A stretch of DNA of 9,889 bases from DROE01 sp964569865. GTDB lineage: Bacteria > Pseudomonadota > Alphaproteobacteria > Rhizobiales > Devosiaceae. A model generated the notes under the pieces. It had not been told where the DNA came from. It saw only the letters and a program-made list of their open reading frames with translations, and did no database searches. Shown here piece by piece: positions 7,550 through 9,889 of the stretch (position 1 is the first letter of the stretch; the number at the start of each line of letters is the position of its first letter). The stretch is from NCBI GenBank assembly GCA_964569865.1, contig CAZMVQ010000080.1, positions 1 to 9,889 on the forward strand, written 5' to 3'. The position numbers and the translations under genes are program-made.

Positions 7550-7555
7550 GGGGAG
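7550..7555 (+). promoter_or_regulatory. Ribosome binding site of recG, indicating a TTG start
   Basis: GGGGAG at 7550-7555 stands 6 nt before TTG 7562. The upstream in-frame TTG at 7532 has no comparable site, so the rare start at 7562 is preferred. The resulting N-terminus (SRPEFLIPFFTSLRSFKGVGPRL) looks like a normal RecG beginning. Confidence 0.65.
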
Positions 7556-7561
7556 AATAAA

Positions 7562-9514
7562 TTGTCACGGCCTGAATTTTTAATTCCCTTTTTCACCTCT
7601 TTGCGCTCTTTCAAAGGAGTGGGACCACGCCTGAATTCTATTCTGGACCGTTTGTTTCTGGCGGGTGAAAGTGGAGGCACGCAGGCCGTTGATCTGTTGA
7701 TGCATATGCCAGAGCGAGCAATCGACCGGCGCAAACAGGTTAATATAGCACAGGCCGAGATCGGAGAAATATGCACGTTAAAATTGCATATTGACCGTCA
7801 TGTCCCTGCCCCGCGCGGGCGTCGTTCTATTCCTCATCGCATTGACGCCCATGATGAAAGCGGGGAAATCTCCCTGATATTTTTCGGCAATAATGGNNNN
7901 NNNNNNNNNNNNNNNNNNNNNNNNNNNNNNNNNNNNNNNNNNNNNNNNNNNNNNNNNNNNNNNNNNNNNNNNNNNNNNNNNNNNNNNNNNNNNNNNGCAA
8001 ATAATTGGCCAAGCTTCAAAACGGCCATGCAGCTTGTTCACGACCCACAAAACCCTAATGATTTGAGCGTAACCGGCCCGGCCCGAATGCGTCTGGCCTA
8101 TGATGAATATCTTGCCGGTCAGCTTACCCTGCAACTTATTCGCTCCCAGATGGTGGTGGAAAAGGGAATTGCCCGCCAGATTGATGGGACTTTAAGCGAA
8201 AAGCTACTATCCAGCTTGCCCTATGAGCTGACCAGTGGGCAAAAAACCGCAATTGAAGAGATAGAGCAGGACTTAAAATCCGGGGACCGCATGGCTCGGC
8301 TGTTGCAGGGAGATGTGGGATCGGGAAAAACCATAGTCGCGCTAATGGCTATGGTTTCTTGCGCCCAGAGTGGTGCGCAGTCGGCACTAATGGCTCCAAC
8401 CGAATTGTTGGCCAATCAGCATTTTGCGACTTTGAAACCGCTTTGTGATTCGATTGGTCTGAATGTGGTGTTGGTTACGGGCAAAATGCGCGCTGCTGCC
8501 AGACGCGAGGCTTTGGAAAAAATTGCATCGGGCGAGGCGCATATTGTCATTGGAACGCATGCTCTGTTTCAGCAGGATATAAGTTTTTTTGATCTGGGGT
8601 TGAGCGTGGTTGATGAGCAACATCGTTTCGGGGTTCATCAACGACTTGCATTGTCGAAAAAGGGTCAAAAAAGCGACCTTTTGGTAATGACGGCCACCCC
8701 TATTCCGCGCACTCTTATTCTTACGCATTTTGGCGATATGGCCATTTCGTTGCTGCGTGAAAAACCGGCCGGAAGGCTCCCGATTGATACGGCGGTTTTG
8801 CCGTTTTCATCTTATGGACGGGTGGTTGAGCGCTTAAAAACCAGAGTCGAAGAAGGTGCGCAGGCCTATTGGGTTTGTCCATTGGTGGAAGAATCCGATC
8901 TGATTGAGCTGGTATCAGCCATTGATCGCCATGGGGATCTGGCCAAAAATTTTGGTAACAGGGTCGGGCTGATTCACGGACGTATGAAACCGACAGAAAA
9001 ACAACAGGTCATGCAGGATTTTATCAGTGGTGAACTTTCGGTTCTGGTAGCAACCACTGTCATAGAAGTTGGTGTTGATGTGCCAAACGCCACCATTATG
9101 ATTATCGAACATGCGGAACGGTTTGGGCTTTCTCAACTGCATCAGTTGCGCGGGCGGGTCGGGCGAGGATCAAAATCCTCGTCATGCCTGTTGATGTATA
9201 AGGAGCCTCTGGGGGAGATTGCGAGAGCCAGACTAGATGTTTTAAAGAAAAGTGAGGACGGGTTTAAGATTGCTGAACAGGATTTGAAATTGCGCGGCTC
9301 TGGGGATTTGCTGGGGACGCGCCAATCCGGCATGCCCGGCTACCATTTGGTTATCCCTGATGTTCATCAGCATTTGCTGGAAATTGCCCATAATGATGCC
9401 CGTGAAATTTTAGAGAGCAATCCCGGCCTGACCGGGACAAGAGGTGATGCTTTGAGAAACCTGCTTTATATTTTCCGTCGTGATCTGGCCATTGAGTTGA
9501 TCAGATCCGGCTAG
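7562..9514 (+). CDS. recG: ATP-dependent DNA helicase RecG, interrupted by an assembly gap
   Basis: RecG is a double-stranded DNA translocase that reverses stalled replication forks and drives branch migration of Holliday junctions and R-loops. Before the gap (111 residues) are the N-terminal FKGVGPRL motif (17-24) and the start of the wedge OB fold (CTLKLHIDRHVPAPRGR). After the gap the helicase core is complete: Walker A LLQGDVGSGKT near 8300-8332, PTELLANQH, GTHALFQ, motif II DEQHRFGVHQR, TATPIPRTL, ATTVIEVGVDVPNA, HQLRGRVGRG, and the TRG motif LKLRGSGDLLGTRQSG near 9286-9333. The gene ends with TAG at 9512-9514. The visible parts sum to about 616 residues against a usual 690-710, so roughly 70-90 residues of wedge domain lie in the gap, more than 100 N suggests. 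The frame happens to stay open across 100 N because the real gap must be 1 modulo 3. No clear terminator follows. Confidence 0.95.
   Translation: MSRPEFLIPFFTSLRSFKGVGPRLNSILDRLFLAGESGGTQAVDLLMHMPERAIDRRKQVNIAQAEIGEICTLKLHIDRHVPAPRGRRSIPHRIDAHDESGEISLIFFGNNXXXXXXXXXXXXXXXXXXXXXXXXXXXXXXXXXXANNWPSFKTAMQLVHDPQNPNDLSVTGPARMRLAYDEYLAGQLTLQLIRSQMVVEKGIARQIDGTLSEKLLSSLPYELTSGQKTAIEEIEQDLKSGDRMARLLQGDVGSGKTIVALMAMVSCAQSGAQSALMAPTELLANQHFATLKPLCDSIGLNVVLVTGKMRAAARREALEKIASGEAHIVIGTHALFQQDISFFDLGLSVVDEQHRFGVHQRLALSKKGQKSDLLVMTATPIPRTLILTHFGDMAISLLREKPAGRLPIDTAVLPFSSYGRVVERLKTRVEEGAQAYWVCPLVEESDLIELVSAIDRHGDLAKNFGNRVGLIHGRMKPTEKQQVMQDFISGELSVLVATTVIEVGVDVPNATIMIIEHAERFGLSQLHQLRGRVGRGSKSSSCLLMYKEPLGEIARARLDVLKKSEDGFKIAEQDLKLRGSGDLLGTRQSGMPGYHLVIPDVHQHLLEIAHNDAREILESNPGLTGTRGDALRNLLYIFRRDLAIELIRSG
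7897..7996. other. Scaffold gap of 100 N inside recG
   Basis: Exactly 100 unknown bases are present, a placeholder and not a measured length. Two leftover bases precede it and a full codon (GCA) follows it, so an intact recG needs a gap of 1 modulo 3. From family length I infer about 210-270 bp missing, covering the rest of the wedge (OB-fold) domain. Confidence 0.9.
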
Positions 9515-9666
9515 ATTTTTGGAATTATAGGCCACGCTAAGAGGCGAGAGGTACGTTCTTGAACTGCCACCAAGCGGCATAAGTGCTTCCGGCCAACAAT
9601 TTGTCCGCTCCAAAAGCGAATGTTCAAACGAACAGAAATTTATCTTTATAAATCACACAAAGTGTG
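9515..9666. other. Intergenic region after recG, no gene seen
   Basis: There is no convincing ORF, no strong terminator and no RNA gene. Short open frames exist on both strands, but none has a start site or family resemblance. Near its right edge, CACACA-AAG-TGTGTG (9654-9668) is a small 6-bp hairpin that abuts the first tRNA-tail repeat. It lies just past the CCA end on the strand on which the tRNA tail is read. Confidence 0.5.
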
Positions 9667-9751
9667 TGGTGGGCGGTGAGAGGCTCGAACTCCCGCACAT
9701 TCATCCAAGCGTTGCCAGAAAAAGTGCATAGCACTTTTACGCTTCGGCAAC
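9667..9751 (-). repeat. tRNA 3'-end plus palindrome repeat, copy 1
   Basis: Read on the minus strand, the unit ends in a recognisable tRNA tail: T stem GGGAG, T loop TTCGAGC, CTCTC, acceptor strand ACCGCCC, A and an encoded CCA (9695-9667). The matching 5' acceptor strand (GGGCGGT), D arm and anticodon arm are absent. In their place is a palindrome: outer arms GTTGCC (9751-9746) and GGCAAC (9716-9711), and inner arms AAAAGTGC and GCACTTTT around a TAT loop. The tail resembles alphaproteobacterial tRNA-Val(UAC) genes, from memory. Copy 1 carries one extra base relative to copy 2 (CCGCACATTC against CCGACATTC). It is not a functional tRNA. Confidence 0.8.
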
Positions 9752-9805
9752 GCGCAAAAACAAACCGAGAATGAGGGCTCAAAATTGAAATTTGAGATCA
9801 AAATA

Positions 9806-9889
9806 TGGTGGGCGGTGAGAGGCTCGAACTCCCGACATTCATCCAAGCGTTGCCAGAAAAAGTGCATAGCACTTTTACGCTTCGGCAAC
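9806..9889 (-). repeat. tRNA 3'-end plus palindrome repeat, copy 2, reaching the window end
   Basis: This is a near-identical second copy in the same orientation, starting 139 bp after copy 1 and running to the last base. The only difference seen over 84 bases is the single-base indel near the T stem. The window stops inside the outer arm of the palindrome, so the element may continue. Between the copies lie 54 bp (9752-9805) of unrelated AT-rich sequence with a small hairpin CTCAAA/TTTGAG (9778-9796). Confidence 0.8.

Noticed and set aside
7385..7561. SOS (LexA) control of sdhE-mfd or recG
   Set aside because: No GTTC-N7-GTTC or GAAC-N7-GAAC pattern was found in the intergenic region.
9540..9600. 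Possible decayed second tRNA tail just after recG
   Set aside because: A GAGAGGTACGTTCTTGAAC stretch loosely recalls a reversed T arm, but the stem does not pair and no acceptor strand or CCA is present.
9410..9613. Minus-strand open frame overlapping the end of recG
   Set aside because: It lies antisense to well-conserved recG codons, has no good ribosome site, and its peptide resembles no family I know.
9646..9888. Minus-strand 80-residue open frame across the repeats
   Set aside because: It is a translation of the tRNA-tail/palindrome units, so its internal peptide repeats simply mirror the DNA repeat. There is no start signal or family resemblance.
9667..9889. Two spaced direct repeats that could be taken for a small CRISPR array
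   Set aside because: The repeats are about 85 bp and contain a tRNA tail, only two copies are seen, and no cas genes are present.

Overview
The window looks like chromosomal DNA of an alphaproteobacterium, most probably Hyphomicrobiales (Rhizobiales). The evidence is the divergent recG / sdhE-mfd arrangement, an IalB-family periplasmic protein, a split YeeE/YedE transporter pair, and the typical alphaproteobacterial wording of the Mfd and RecG motifs. Base composition looks moderate by eye, not the high GC of many relatives. Two runs of exactly 100 N (5882-5981 and 7897-7996) are scaffold gaps of unknown true size. One interrupts mfd and the other recG, and neither shows that a gene is broken.

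Layout, left to right. A tRNA-Ser(UGA) gene on the minus strand is cut by the window start (1-55). After an AT-rich gene-free stretch of about 360 bp comes a plus-strand operon: two half-size YeeE/YedE membrane proteins (419-877, 903-1400), then a UbiH-type FAD monooxygenase (1397-2602) whose start overlaps the preceding stop. It converges on a minus-strand gene for an exported IalB-family protein (2680-3312). A perfect 8-bp hairpin (2661-2679) lies between the two gene ends and probably terminates transcription from one or both sides. Upstream of ialB on the same strand is mfd (3439-7037), and upstream of that sdhE (7034-7384), which overlaps mfd by 4 bp. recG (7562-9514) points the other way. 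The 177-bp region between sdhE and recG carries reasonable back-to-back promoter candidates. The last 375 bp contain no gene but hold two copies of an approximately 85-bp repeat made of a tRNA 3' end fused to a strong palindrome.

Functionally, Mfd (transcription-repair coupling) and RecG (fork reversal and branch migration) are related superfamily 2 DNA motor proteins that handle stalled polymerases and stalled forks. SdhE flavinates succinate dehydrogenase, and its link to mfd seems to be positional. The YeeE/YedE pair probably imports thiosulfate or a similar sulfur compound, and the third gene of that operon probably hydroxylates the ubiquinone ring.

No clearly new multi-gene system is visible. 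The items most worth checking are the tRNA-tail/palindrome repeat at the right edge, the in-frame 15-bp tandem repeat that extends the SdhE C-terminus right at the sdhE/mfd overlap, and the true size of the two gaps.
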